A stretch of 64,000 nt of DNA from Persicaria tinctoria (Eukaryota; Streptophyta; Magnoliopsida; Caryophyllales; Polygonaceae): assembly GCA_037127255.1 (NCBI GenBank), contig JBANSL010000009.1, forward strand, positions 41,082,475-41,146,474. The letters run 5' to 3'. The notes beneath the pieces were generated by a model. It was not told the DNA's origin. It saw only the letters and a program-made list of their open reading frames with translations, and ran no database searches. Shown here one piece after another: positions 11,715 to 24,200 of the stretch (the stretch's first letter is position 1; each line of letters opens with the position of its first letter). The translations under genes and the position numbers were made by a program.

Positions 11715-12205
11715 ATCTTCCAGAAAGCTCTCTTCTAGGGTTTCTAGGGTTTGTTGTTCCTCTCCCTTTCCCTGAAGATTCAACGAGTTGAGGAAGCGAA
11801 GAAGGTGGCCAAAGGTGTCCCTGGTGGTTCTCTGGTGGCCGGCGCTCCAAGCTCTGGGCAGCAGCTCTCCTCGATCTCCAGGCGATCTAGGGTTCGAGAT
11901 CGAAGACTTCTTCGATCTCTTGGTTCCCACACAAGGGGATTCTCTTTCTCTCTTGCTTTCTGATCTCATGCATGTCTAAATCTAGGAGTTTTGTATCTCT
12001 TTACTTGATCTGTCCCTGTATGAACTCATTATAGTGGATTTGGACAACTCTTGAGGCCCCGTGGATGTAGGCATAGCCGAACCACGTAAAATCGCTTGTG
12101 TTCGTTCTTTGGCTTGCTTGATTCGATCAGATCTGTGTTTCTCTTGCTCGATTTCATACGCTTCCGCATATTTGCCTATCTCGTTTTCGATCTTTAGGTT
12201 TTACA
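11152..12205 (+). repeat. 3' LTR of Copia B
   Basis: 1,054 bp, TGTAATG to TTTTACA, uninterrupted, with a purine-rich ACAGGGGCAT just before it. It is longer than the 5' copy mainly because of the CT run at 11639-11712 and a short insert near 11416. Confidence 0.93.
11639..11712. repeat. CT dinucleotide microsatellite in the LTR
   Basis: About 37 CT units, against roughly 7 at the matching place in the 5' LTR (near 6123). Both LTRs were identical at insertion, so the length difference arose afterwards. Confidence 0.95.
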
Positions 12206-12947
12206 TTAGGATTGATTATTTCAGCCTTCTAATTTCGACACATTAGAAGCTTAAAATGGGAGAGATCTGATTTTCTAGATCGAATTCCGCTATTTATATG
12301 TTTACTAGCATGTGTGGAAAAAAAACTCTATAAAAATTGGTATGTTTGAACCTTTGATTTGAATATTTAGGGAAAAAGGATTTTGTTTATTTGCAGTTAG
12401 GGAGCTCAAATGCGTTCTAAATAGAGAAAAACTCATTTCATTATACCTTGTCTTCTAAAATATGATGCACTAAAGGTGTTTGACAAAATGACTCTAACAA
12501 GATTTCTAATTATTTTAAAAAAAACTTACACTTTTTTTTTGTTACATGAGATATGCAAATACGTTATATATGAAAACCCAACATCAGGAAACAAAGCCAA
12601 TTGCATTTTCTGGCATTGCAAGGACAATCCTTTAAAAGCACATTTATGGGAGAATATAGGAGTTAAAACTATATATACCGCACAAGAAAGCTATGAGCAA
12701 TAACAAATCCGTGGTACAAATAACTAAATGTTGCAATACCTCAGTAACAATTCTATATATATTTGTTTGATAATGTGATTATCTTCTTCTTTTCTTGTTT
12801 CATGGAAAATATATGACATTTGTTTGCTTATCATCAACTTTTGTTTTTTTCCTTTTGAATCTTTTAGGATATTTATGTGAAGGGTTACAAAGTCGCCTTC
12901 TGATATTATTTCTGGTTAACAGTATCAAATCTGATACTGAAAATCAT
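12206..12947. other. Intergenic sequence between Copia B and LINE 1
   Basis: Begins with the right TTAGG duplication. AT-rich, no recognisable domain. A 75-codon plus-strand reading frame (12476-12703) is not similar to anything I recognise. No gene can be supported. Confidence 0.6.
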
Positions 12948-12961
12948 AATTAAACCTTTTT
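12948..12961. repeat. LINE 1 target site duplication, left copy
   Basis: AATTAAACCTTTTT, repeated exactly at 18901-18914 after the A-rich tail. A 14-bp duplication is typical of LINE insertion. Confidence 0.93.
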
Positions 12962-13066
12962 GCAAAATCGCTCCAAATCGCTCATTTTAGAGATTTAGGT
13001 GAGCTCTGAGAAAGAATTACGCTCGCTCTAGGCTTTTCCTCCGTCGGTTCCTGTTGGCGGCAGGGA

Positions 13067-14711
13067 ATGGCTACCACCCCTCCGGTCACACCTAGTGGCC
13101 CAGTAGGGGAACCTCCGGATACAAAGAAAACTTGGAAGGAAATGGTGGTTGGTGACTCGGGTGTAGGAAGGCCGGTCTTGGAGCCGGATTTCCTCACCGG
13201 TAAAGTTGCTATATCTTTCTCGAATGGGGGAGAAGGGGATCCGATTGTCTCCATCAATGATGAGGTCATCCATGCTCTCTCCACGGTTTGGAAATCATCC
13301 CTGATTGTTAAGATGTTGGGCGGTTTCGTCCCCTATCATGTCATGGAGAAGAAAATCAAAGAGCTATGGAAGTCAACGGAGAAGATCCTCCTAGCCGATC
13401 TCCCGAATGGGTACTATGTTGTTCAGTTTGAGACAGACCACGACTACATATGTGCTCTTATGGGGGGTCCTTGGACCATTTTTGGTCACTATCTTATCAT
13501 CAAAGCTTTGTCGCCATCGTTTAACCCAGACACGGATGAAATTACCACAACTCCGGCCTGGGTTAGAATCACAGGGCTGCCACTGGTGTTCTACGAAGAG
13601 AATGTGCTTATGAAGATTGTTGAAGGATTTGGGAGGCCCTTAAAGGTGGATACCAAGACCTTATTCTCCAACAGGTGCAAATTCGCGAGAGTTTGTGTCG
13701 AATTGGACCTGACGAAAGCACTAAAGGGCACGATCACGATAAATGATCAGAGGCTGTACCTTGAATATGAGGGGCTCCATCTGATATGTTTTAAGTGTGG
13801 CAGGTATGGACATATCGCCTCTAGATGCCCTACCGCCGCACAACAGGAGGAACAGAGGGCACAAAGGGAGGCGTGAAACCCATGAGAGAAAGGGTCGTAA
13901 GTGAATGCGGACGCGGAGACAACCATCAATAAAGGAGAGGAGATCCCCAAGGGCATGTATGTCCCCTGGATGGAGGTGCCGCAACGGAGACCGTCCCAGA
14001 AATCCGGAAGCAGAGAGGTCGGCGCTGCCTCAGGGAGTGGAAAGACGATGGAAAACTCATGCAAATCTAAAGGAGGAGGGAGCGCGGGGCAGTCTGGAAT
14101 CGCCGGTAAGGGCGAGGAACAGGCCGGCGGGGTGACTCGGAACCGCTGCAGCAACGGTAATGAGGGCAAAATAGATTACGAGAAGAAGAAGGGGTTCTTG
14201 GAGAAAGGGTCGGGTGTTAATGCTAAAGGGGGTGACAAAGGGAAGTCCGCCGAAAGGGCAGATATACGAGGCCAAGAAGAAGAGTGAAGGAAAGGGAGTT
14301 GGGCTGGATCAGGGAACCAAAAGTGGGCCTAAGAAAAGGGCCAGAAAAGAAGACACCATCCTTACCTTTAAACCTATATTGCATAATTCCTTTAGTTTGT
14401 TAAGTGGGGAGATGGACACAGGGCCTGGGCCAAGCAACTCTAATGGGCCTAACCCCATGGCGAATACAGTTACTAACCCAATTTGCGTTGTGATTCCCAT
14501 GCAGGAGCCGGAGGCGTTGAAGATGACGCTGAATGGGGTGCTGGAGATGTGCGACACAAACAAGGGAACCGACCAAACCAACCATATCAGTAACGAAGGC
14601 GTCTCGACAACAGGTGCAGGGGACGTCAATATGGAAACAGGGGAGGTGGAGACTCGTGAGTCTTGCCCGAACAAGAGGATGAAGGACCTGTTGGGCTCGA
14701 TGTCGAATTAG
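13067..14711 (+). pseudogene. LINE 1 ORF1: DUF4283 and zinc-knuckle RNA-binding protein
   Basis: Starts ATGGCTACC at 13067. Residues about 65-230 match the plant DUF4283 fold (GGPWTIFGHYLIIK, PAWVRITGLPLVFY), followed by a CCHC knuckle (CFKCGRYGHIASRC, about 13786-13829). In plant LINEs this protein coats the element RNA. The frame breaks after the knuckle: stops at 13874-13876 and following, while coding-like sequence continues one frame over to about 13900, returns, then shifts again near 14270 and ends at 14711. The C-terminal half is low-complexity and basic, normal for this family. Confidence 0.9.
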
Positions 14712-14741
14712 GGGTCTTGTGTCGCTTCCCGTCGGTGCACC

Positions 14742-17700
14742 ATGAATTGCCTTATATGGAATTGTTGCGGTGCTGGCAGGGCCAGTTTTCGCAGATCGAC
14801 TCGTTATATGATCAAGCAGCATAAGATTCATATCCTCGCTGTCCTTGAGCCCAAGATCTCAGGGGTTAAGGCTAAGGAGGTGTGTGATCGTTTTGACTTC
14901 ACAGGAAGATGTATTGTGGAAGCCAATGGTTTCCGCGGGGGCGTTTGGCTCTTGTGGAACAAAGAGACTGTTAAGGTTACGATCATCAAATCGCAGGAGC
15001 GCTTCATCCTCGCCAAAATCAATGACGGTAGAAAGTGTTTCCATTTGTTAGTAGTTTAGGCCCATCCTGATGGCATTGATAGAAGGAGGTTTTGGGATGA
15101 CATGAGGGACATCACAGATAGTGTGGCCGGCCCTCTAATCATTGGGGGCGATTTCAATAGCACTCTCCACGGGTGGGAAAGGGATGGTGTCTCTGGTTTA
15201 CTTTCTGTGGATACTGATGCGTTTCAGGAATGGGTTTTCAAAGCGGAATTAATCGATCTCGGATTCTCTGGTCCCACTTTCACTTGGTCCAGGGGTAAGA
15301 CGCATGAGACGTATGTGGCTAAAAGACTAGACAGGGTTTTTGTGAATGGGGAGGCACGATTGGACTGGCCTGAGGCTTCTGTTCGACATCTTCAAAAGTT
15401 CGGCTCCGACCATATGTCTATGCTCCTTTCCTTTGACCCCAAAATCCAGCTGAATAGTAAACGACGCCCTTTTTGGTTTCTGGCTGCCTAGATGTCTCAC
15501 CCGGACTTCTCTGGACTTATTAGCGAGTCGTGGGATGGGAACTGTGCAGCGCCGATTGCTCTCAACCACCTCCGGGGCTGCCTACTTAAGTGGAATAAGA
15601 AGGTTTTTGAGAACATCTTCGAGCGCAAGGAGCGTTTGACCAATGAACTCGGAGTCATCCAAAAATCCCTTGAGAGAGGGGTTACTGCTGATTTGTTAAG
15701 AAAGGAGGAGGATATCCAGAACCAACTCAATACAGCCTTGGAGCAGGAGGAATCAATTTGGTTCCAGAAATCTAGGGAGCAATGGCTCAAAGCTGGGGAC
15801 CGCAACACTTCGTTTTTTCATCTTTCTACTGTAATCCGTAGGAAGAGGAACAGGATTGATTGCATAAAAGGGACCGATGGGGTTGATGTGGTGGATAGTA
15901 AGGAGATTGAAAAACTAGTGACGGGGTTCTTCCAGGATCTCTACACTATCTCGCCCGAGGAAGATTGTTGTATCCCACTGGTTGGTGGCGCTTTCCCTAA
16001 CCTTGATAGGACTGATTGGGAGGCGATCTCAGGGGTTCCGTCGGACGCTGAGATTCTCGAGGCGGTCAAGGATATTGGGGCGTACAAAGCTCCGAGTATC
16101 GATGGTGTTTTTTCAGAGGTGTTGGACTACTGTTGGGGGTTCGGTGAGGGCTTTTGTCCGGGACTTTTTCGCTTCGGCGTCACTCGACTTAGGTATTAAT
16201 GACACTTTGATTGTGCTGCTTACAAAAGTGGCTAAACCGGAGGCGATAACTCAATATCGTCCCATCAGCCTTTGCAACGTTCTGTACAAGATTATTACCA
16301 AGATTCTGGTAAGCCGCCTTAAACCTCTCCTTTCGAAACTTATTGGCCCTATGCAGGGTAGCTTTCTTCCCAGAAGACAGATCACGGATAATATCGTCAT
16401 TATGCAAGAGATTGTCCATTCTATGAGGAAGAAAAGGGGCAAAAAAGGTTGGATGCTGTTGAAAATCGACCTGGAGAAAGCCTACGACATGCTTAGATGG
16501 GATTTTATTATCGAAACTCTTACTGACGCGGGGTTCCCGGATTGCTGGATTAGGTGGATTTATGAATGTGTTAGCTCGGTGCGGACGAGGGTGCTCGTCA
16601 ATGGGGAGCTTACGGAGGTGTTTAAGCCAAGTAAGGGCATCAGGCAAGGCGATCCCATCTCGCCTTATCTCATTATTCTGTGTATCGAAAGGCTTAGTCA
16701 TCTGATTCAGGGGGTTGTGGACTGTGGCGATTGGAAAGGCTTCAAAATCGCTAGAAACGGACCCATTGTGTCACACATCATTTTTGCCGATGACTTAGTC
16801 CTGGCGGCCGAAGCTTCCGTTGATCAGATCAGAGTTATTAAGGGAGTCCTTGATAAATTTTGTCAAGCGTCGGGACAGAGGGTGAGTATGAGTAAAACTA
16901 AACTCTACGTGTCGCCGAATGTGGACAGTAGCACTATGGAGGGGCTGCACAGGGAGAGTGGTTACGATGTGACTCCAAACCTTGGGAGCTACCTCGGTAT
17001 GCCGGTCCTCCATAGCAGAGTTAAAGGTGAAACCTTCACCTTTGTGGTCGATAAGATTAAGAACAAGCTGACGGGTTGGAAGGGGAAGAGGCTGAGTTTC
17101 GCGGGGAGGGTTACCCTCACCAAATCTGTGCTCTGCTCCATTCCGATCTACTCCATGGCCACGGTCTCGCTCCCAAGGGCTGTGTGTGATAAAATTGATA
17201 GTATTTGCAGGGGTTTTGTTTGGGGCGACACTAAGGACCAAAGGCGTATCCACCTTGTCGCCTGGGATGAAATCTGCAAGCCTAAGAAAATCGGCGCACT
17301 CGGACTGCGTTCGATGAGCAATCTGAATCTCGCAACGACAGGTAGGTTGGCTTGGCGTTTTCTGAATAACAAGGTTACTGACTTGTGGAGCGTTGTCTTG
17401 CAGGCTAAGTACACTAGGAGCACTAATGTTGTTGTCTCGGCTCCCTCAGCGGTCTGGACGAATCTGTTGAAAGGTCTGAACATGGTGGTGAGACCCGGTT
17501 TGCGTTAGACGTTGGGTGACGTAGGATCCATCAGATTCTGGAATGATGAGTGGCTTATTGATGGAGAACTGTCGAGCCTGTTGCAGGGCGGCTTAAGCGA
17601 GGAGGCTGAAGGGAGCAATGTCAGAAGCTTCTGGGTTGAAGGGGAAGGATGGAACTGGGACATTCTTGCACCTCTGCTGCCTGCGGGAACCCTGCTGAAG

Positions 17701-18852
17701 CTCGCGGCTGTTGCAATTGTGGAGGATGGGTCCATCCAGGATACCTTATGTTGGAAAGGGACGGCCGATGGGCAATTTTCTATTAGTGTTGCTTATGATA
17801 ATATTATTGGAGCCACTGATGTTTGCGATATTGATTCGCAGGTTTATAAGAGGATTTGGAAGCTAAGAGTACCCGAAAGGGTTCGGTGCTTCGTTTGGAT
17901 GCTGTTAAGGGGAGCTGTCCTCACTAATGCCGAGAGGAGGAGAAGACACATGACGAATAATGATGAGTGCTCGGCATGCCTGAATCAGCCAGAAACGTTG
18001 CTTCATCTCTTCTGCGACTGCAATCGCATCCAAGGTATGTGGAGCAATACTATTAGGGGCCCTACTGATTTCTTTAATGTCCAATTTGCAGATTGGATGA
18101 GGAGTAATTTGATGAGCAGCCGGTACAAGGAGGACGGGGCTGATTGGGCAAGCTGGTTCGCGATAGCACTCTGGTGGACTTGGCGTTGGAGGAACAACAG
18201 AGTCTTCAATGGGAAGGAACCGCTGCCGGACAAGAAAGGCTTCATTGATGGGAGAGCTAAGGAATACCGCAAGGCCTGGTGTGAGCCGGGGCAAGGGGCC
18301 AGACTCCCCAGCAAAGAGACAGTGATGGTGGGTTGGGAGAAGCCCCTGAGCGGTTGGGTGAAAGTGAACTCGGACAGGGCTATGAACAGCGAAGGCCTGG
18401 CCACGGCGGGGGGCGTGATTCGCGATGAGAATGGCCAGTGGATAGAGGGGTTCTTCCATAATATTGGGCTGTGCACGGTGCCTATGGCGGAGTTGTGGGG
18501 CATCGTCGGTGGCCTCCGGATAGCATGGGAGAGGGGTTTTCGCAAGGTGATGGTGGAAACGGACTCGATGTTGGCCGTGACGCTGATCAGAGGAAGAATT
18601 TTTTCGGGGCACCCGTTATTTAGCCTGATTTGTCAGTGCCAAGGCTTTCTCTCCAGGGATTGGGACATTCAATTCTGCCATGTCTTTAGGGAAGCGAACT
18701 CGGTCGCGGACTCCCTCGCTGCTTTTGCATTTTCTTTCCCTCTTGGTTTTCATTTTGTTTCTAACCCTTCGGGGGATATTTCTTTTATTTTGGAGGAGGA
18801 TGCTAGGGGTAGGACTACTCCCCGCCTCGCTCGTGTGTGTAACCCGCCTTAA
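14742..18852 (+). pseudogene. LINE 1 ORF2: endonuclease, reverse transcriptase, RNase H
   Basis: Start ATG at 14742 (MNCLIWNCCG). APE-type endonuclease with WNC, EPK, GGDFNS (about 15150) and SDHMS (about 15410) intact; RT with RPISLCN, GIRQGDP and FADD (16783-16794); a zinc-binding zf-RVT stretch near 17850-18020; RNase H at 18350-18740 with NSD, AEL, ETDS and an REANSVAD end. Breaks: TAG at 15057-15059, TAG at 15489-15491, a one-base shift in the T6 run near 16110, and TAG at 17506-17508. Three TAGs are each one transition from the codon expected in the family (CAG or TGG). The enzyme nicks DNA and copies RNA in place; this copy is dead. Confidence 0.93.
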
Positions 18853-18900
18853 ACACGTTATTTACTTTTGAGAGCTCGCTCTCGTTTTTCCACCCAAAAA

Positions 18901-18914
18901 AATTAAACCTTTTT
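18901..18914. repeat. LINE 1 target site duplication, right copy
   Basis: AATTAAACCTTTTT, identical to 12948-12961. Confidence 0.93.
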
Positions 18915-20860
18915 ACAGATTTTCACTTTAGAGTATAATCTCGTAGGCAAGATAAATTTGATTGCCTCTTGTGCTACACGTGTTCATCTCCTCCGCGATA
19001 CAAGCTTTCATCTCGAGAAACAACGTTCATGAAAGACTTTGAAAGTATGACAACTCTAGAATTGATACAAGATATCAAACAACTACTGGGCCAAAGAAGA
19101 TATCTCGCAAGTTTCTATAAGTTCTGGTTTTGGTGCCATTTCTTGCCACAAGAAACAACTATTTTGTAATCTTTTATTTTGTTTACCATTCAATTTTAAT
19201 TTTTCCCTACATATGGAAAGGTTATTGAGATGTGAGAATAAGTTGTTTCATATCGAAAAATAGTTAAATTCAAATCTAGTGTATAAAGTCGGTGGACTTT
19301 ACCAATGCCTGTTGTCAATTTGATTTAATTTTAGAATGAAACTAATTAATGTGTCAAGCTTCTATAGTTCTATCACACTAGCTTATGTTTATGTATTAGG
19401 TTTGTATCTATCTATGCACACCACCCCAATCATCAATCTCATCCACCTTTAATTATCTTAGATATGCATTGTAATTACAAGAGTATAAGACATATACAAA
19501 CTAAAGAATCGTTTGTTGAGCTAATTCAACGTTAGCCAATTAGGAATGTTGACTACGTAATTGATCTTAATAGTAATCCCCCCGCACTTGACTTAAACCC
19601 GAATCACCCAATTTAAAAGTGTGTAAAAAAAAATAGTGGTTGAAATGTGGTTGATGGGTGGATGGGTGATGGGTCGGATTTGACGTGGGGGATGATTTTT
19701 TTCACCGCACCCAACCCATCATCCATCATCTGCTATCTTACACCGCCCATTTACAATATAATACGGAGTATACTATTTGTTTTTTTATTATTGAAATTTA
19801 TGAATAAAAGCATATACGGAGTATATATTATATATATTTTTTATTTTTTATTTTTTTTTGTTTTCTAACACCTAAATCTCTAACATTTTATATGATTCGA
19901 CATCGAAACTCAAGTGAAATAACAAGTGTAATATAATATTCTATTAGTCATTCAGTTTATAACATTAATGATACATTACGTATCTTGACTTTTTATGAAT
20001 GTTATAACACTTAATGTTATTTAAGACTTATAATTTTTTATAACATTTTTTTATTTATTATAATTGTATATTATTTATATGACAATTTATCTTTCGGATT
20101 ATATAGAAATAGACAAAATCAAGTGGGCGAAAAACCACTTGTATTTCATCCAGCTCACCCGAAAGGTGATGGGTGAAGTGAATATATGTGAACTGGATAT
20201 GAAAGATAGGTCAAGTGAAATAATAGTTCACCCATAATAAATCGGGTGAAATGAGGGTTTATCCCCTCACCAAATCACCCATTGCCATTGCTAATCAGTA
20301 TTCAACCTGCTACGCGTTTTTCTTTGTTTTAAATTGGAACGAATGATTGATATTCCCTGTATTCATAGTTATGACTTTTTATTGGGAAAAGTCAATTCTA
20401 AGTAATTAATCTCGATCTAGTCATCATACATTTATAAAAATTAACAAAGAAATGCTTAATTAAGAAAGAAAGCGTCTGGATTAATATAATAGTACAGGCC
20501 TTGTCAAGTGTGTCCCTTATTCCACACATTCAATCCATATGACTCATGGAGTTATGGGTAGCACCTAGCTACACCTTCTCGTGGGCCGATACAACGTACA
20601 TGAATTTTCAACAGTTTTATATTATTAATTTATATATAATTTAATACTTATTACTAACAAATATTATGTTATTAAATAAAATAAGGCAAATTGCATAAAA
20701 TAGTACGAACTTTAGGTATAGTTGCAGTCGGTGGCACGAACTTAAAAAATTACAAAAATAATCACCAACTTTAGGGTTTAGTTGCGGTCAGCGACACGTA
20801 CCACCTATCTCACTAATTAATGTGGACTAATGTGGGTGCTTACATTGAAATTTTTTTTAA
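18915..20860. other. Intergenic AT-rich sequence
   Basis: No supported gene. 19560-20290 is rich in GGGTGA/TCACCC words that look like the subterminal parts of a decayed DNA transposon, but I found no matching termini or duplication. 20700-20805 holds two degenerate copies of an approximately 55-base unit (ACGAACTTTAGG...GTTGC). Confidence 0.6.
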
Positions 20861-21431
20861 TTAAAAAGACATATAAACGAGATATGGATAGTGGGGTGCT
20901 TAATTACATAGATATTTTTAAAATTAAAAGGTATAAAAGATGTGCTCAAATTGTGAAACTAGCTAGGTTCCATTTTTATTTTTTATTTCATGTAATTCCA
21001 AATCAAATATAATTGTGACAAATATATCATTTGCGAATTAAAATAACTAGTCACGTTCATGGTAAACATTTGAGTGGCAAAATGATATAAATAGAAAACC
21101 AACATTTGGTTAGCATAAAACAAACTGGATGCTAATCATCCGGGGCCGTTGTACCTTCTCAAGTTTGGTTTGTGCTAACCAAATGTTGGTTTTCCATTTA
21201 TGTCATTTTGCTACTAAAATGTTTACCATGAACGTGACAATTTGTACTAGTTATTTTAATTTGCAAATGTTATATTTGTCACAATTATCTTTGATTTGGA
21301 ATTATATTAAATAAAATAAAAATGTAACCTATCTAGTTTCACAATTTGAGCACATCTTTTATGCCTTTTAATTTAAAAAAAAATCTATGAAAGCACCCCA
21401 CTAATCCATATCTCACTATATGTCTTTTTAA
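20861..21431. repeat. Long fold-back with 270-bp arms
   Basis: Left arm 20861-21126 and right arm 21162-21431 are reverse complements, interrupted by small indels, around a 35-base loop that contains a small hairpin (GGATG/CATCC). No terminal duplication was found, so superfamily is unassigned. Such elements often yield 24-nt siRNAs. Confidence 0.85.
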
Positions 21432-21817
21432 TATTATAAAATAATAGTAAAAGTTCAAATAATTAAATGTTTTGTATTAAACTCATTGGTTGAAAAAAAA
21501 ATTAAAAGAGTATACAACACACAGATATATATTACTGATATTAATTTCATATTTTCTTATTATTAATGTTAAGTCTTGAATAATCTCATTGTTTTTTTTT
21601 AAATTACTAAAATTATAATTATAAAAGTTTAATTGTAATTCGCTATGATCCATAGAAATAAGAGGAGTGTGTGACGTACCTCATCTATTAAGCTTTTTTA
21701 ATAATAGTTAGATATAGATAGATAGATTATTTTTAAAAAAAATTACTAAAATTATAATTATAAAAATTTACTTAATTGAAATTGACTAGGACCCTAAAAT
21801 TATAATTATAACTATAC
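21432..21817. other. AT-rich sequence downstream of flotillin exon 1
   Basis: If the flotillin exon is live this would be the start of its intron, read on the minus strand. It contains TAATTATAAT runs and no second exon. Confidence 0.5.
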
Positions 21818-22216
21818 CTTGTCGAAAACCTCTTGCTTGAAGTCCTTGGTACCTCGGAAGATCTCCTCCATGGTCATGGAGGCTGCGAGGACACGAGTCT
21901 CGCCTTCGATGACGCCCTGGACGAGCTCCTTGACGTGTTTCGACAGCTTATCGTGTGGGGAGATGAGGCGGGCGTACTTCTGGAGGGTCTCAAAGTCATC
22001 GGTGCCGGGGCCGATGGTGAACACCGCCGGCAGGATGAAGGGGAGCTTCTCGGCGCTCATCGCCTGAACCTCGAAAGTGTAGTTCACCGGGGAGATGTCG
22101 AACCGGCTGCACCGCTGCCCCGGTAACACCCATGCTTTCTTCGCGAGCTTTATGTCCTTTATCCCTGCCCCGGTGATCACCAGGTACTCCGACGCTCCGG
22201 CGACTTTGAAGCTCAT
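21818..22216 (-). CDS. Flotillin-like protein, first exon only (partial)
   Basis: 133 codons starting at the ATG at 22216 encode the N-terminal half of the SPFH/band-7 domain of a plant flotillin: residues 1-20 [19 protein letters not shown], then [29 protein letters not shown], and [17 protein letters not shown]. Plant flotillins are about 470-490 residues and sit on the inner face of the plasma membrane, marking nanodomains used for endocytosis and microbial entry. The exon is open and free of stops. It ends AAG/GTATAG, a plausible splice donor at 21817-21816. The remaining two-thirds (second half of SPFH and the coiled-coil region) is not found anywhere downstream in this window, which holds a fold-back, a LINE and Copia elements. 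It is either a gene with an intron longer than 20 kb or a truncated copy. Base composition (GC-rich codons) differs sharply from its surroundings. Confidence 0.8.
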
Positions 22217-22306
22217 CCTGTACGACGTCGTTTTATATGTGTAAATGTGGTTGGTCGATAGGTTGAGGTTAATTTGATAATGGACACCAAGATTATGTTT
22301 CCTCCC

Positions 22307-22439
<133 letters not shown>

Positions 22440-22859
22440 TTTCAAGACTTAGAAATACTCTATTCATCTATTAAAAAAACATTTATTATTTATACATGTT
22501 TTTTAAAAAAATGTCGTTTATTATTTAGGGTTTGTTTGGTTAAACGTAGGAATTCCAATTCCCGTGAACTTAATTGAGAAATACAATTCCCATGAATTCT
22601 ACTTCCCGGGAAGTATGAAAATGTGTTTGTTTGTAAATAAATTCCCAGGAACTCAATTGCTGCATTTTGTTTGGTTGAACACAAATATTTGATAGCAATT
22701 GGTTTTAAATTACCTTTATAATCTTTATATATAAATAAATTCATTTCATTATGTGGATAAATTAGATATTTTCTCCCTAATTTAGTGAATGTCTCCCAAG
22801 TCCGGCAAATTGGGGTTTTGTCCACCTAAAATTATATGGACAAAATTGCCCTTCCATAT

Positions 22860-24200
22860 ATAAGCGTATATGTTGTACACCGCACTCTCTCTTTAGAGAT
22901 CTCCATCCACCGTTGCTCTCAAGACCTGGCCGCCGCTTCTCCTAGGTCTCGCTCTCGACCGGCCTCTTCTCTCTCCCATGGCGGCGGAGGAGAACGGAGA
23001 GGAGCAACCTACATCTGAGTCCGCTTGACATTCTTCAACCTAGATCCCGATGAGAGGAGCGGAGGAAGCCCCTTGGTGGCGGAGAAGATTGGAGATTCGG
23101 CTTGAATCCGTGGAGATCCGGCTCGAATCTGAGGAGATATGCCTGAAGAACCGCCGGCAGCAACAAATTCGTGTCTACTGGTCGACAGCCGGACTGCTGC
23201 AACATATCCGAGTCATGGATGCCGATCTGGAGACGATGTTGAACTTTCTCCGCCGATTTCGTCGCCTCCAATGGCCGATCTGGTCGTCTTCTTCCATCCG
23301 GTCGGAGAGAGGAGATAGGAGTAGGACTGCCCCGTTTCAGCAAGTCTTCTCCCATGGTGCTCTCTCTCTCTCTCTCCCCCCGAGTCATGGACACCGATCT
23401 GGAGGCAAAGACGATGAGAGGAGCGGAGGAAGCCCCCCTGGCGGAGAAGAACGGAGATTCAGCTCGAATCCGAGGAGATCCGGCTCGAATCCGAGGAGAT
23501 TTGCCTGAAGAACCGCCGGCAGCAACAAATCCGTGTCCAATGGTCGACAGTCGCACTTGGTCCACCAATGAATGTATTAGGGCGACCGATGAATCAATTG
23601 GTAGTTGTTCATTGTTTTTGCCTTGTTTGCTCAGGGATCTGATCTTGTTTATGATCATTTGGCTCCAGGGATTCGCAATGGATTCCGACATCTTACCACA
23701 CAAAGCTTCCAGATTCTGGTTGGTTTGTGTTCGAGAAGTTTCCCCTGGAAACCTGATCCTGTGTCATCCGCTCACTTACCAGGAGATCAAGTTCCCCACA
23801 TCTGATGAACGAGTTCCGACGAGTTCCTCCAGTTCCGACGCAGCTAAACCACTTCCTGAATCGGCCTAGGGTTTCCACTGTTTGTTCTTTCAGACACTGC
23901 AAGGTGCACATCACATAGTACAGACATCGCAACGATGAGTGAGTCCCTCTCCGTCTCTCCCTCGTGCAATCTATTTGGCGAATTATTGTGGTTGAATAAT
24001 CAACTTTAGGGCTTGCATTTCTGCTGATTATTCGGTCTGGTAATGTGAACAGGGGCGTGCCGGCACGTCTTGGATCTGTGGAGGACAAGCAGGAGCGCTA
24101 TTCAGAAGCTAGGGTTCCGAGGACTCCACCAGATTTCATCTCCGGCTCCTCTCCGACCTGATTTGGTCCTTCCTTTGTCTCAAATCGCTACTCGCAAGGT
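22860..24200 (+). other. Gene-like captured sequence in the Harbinger element
   Basis: GC-rich, exon-like DNA in an AT-rich setting, with open stretches such as 23354-23869 (171 codons) and 23050-23508. I do not recognise any domain. It has a transcribed-leader look: TATATAAG at 22855, CT-rich start, then ATG-containing GC-rich sequence, and possible splice sites (GGTATTGACT near 24199). A duplicated block lies inside (see separate entry). It could be a fragment of a host gene's 5' region; no function is claimed. Confidence 0.4.
23049..23541 (+). repeat. Direct duplication of a ~130-bp coding-like block
   Basis: 23049-23178 and 23413-23541 share GATGAGAGGAGCGGAGGAAG, the GAGATCCGGCTCGAATC repeat and GAAGAACCGCCGGCAGCAAC in the same order and orientation, with modest divergence. 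The phrase ATCCG(A)GGAGAT(C/T) is further repeated within each. Confidence 0.85.

Larger units (their letters stand above)
3958..12205 (+). mobile_element. Full-length Copia retrotransposon B (LTR-gag-pol-LTR), defective
   Basis: Two long terminal repeats of about 1 kb flank an internal region with an iMet-type primer site, gag, pol and a purine tract (near 11131-11150). The element is bounded by TTAGG on both sides. Its 5' LTR is split by a younger element at 4002-5687. The LTRs differ by scattered substitutions and small indels, plus a large difference in a CT run, so this is an older insertion than the one inside it. All coding parts carry disabling changes. Confidence 0.93.
12962..18900 (+). 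mobile_element. Full-length plant L1-type LINE 1, defective
   Basis: 5.9 kb between exact 14-bp duplications, with a 5' leader of about 105 bases, ORF1, a 30-base gap and ORF2, and a short A-rich tail. Since the duplication follows directly from the leader, this is a full-length and not 5'-truncated insertion. Both frames are interrupted, so the copy is immobile. Confidence 0.93.
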
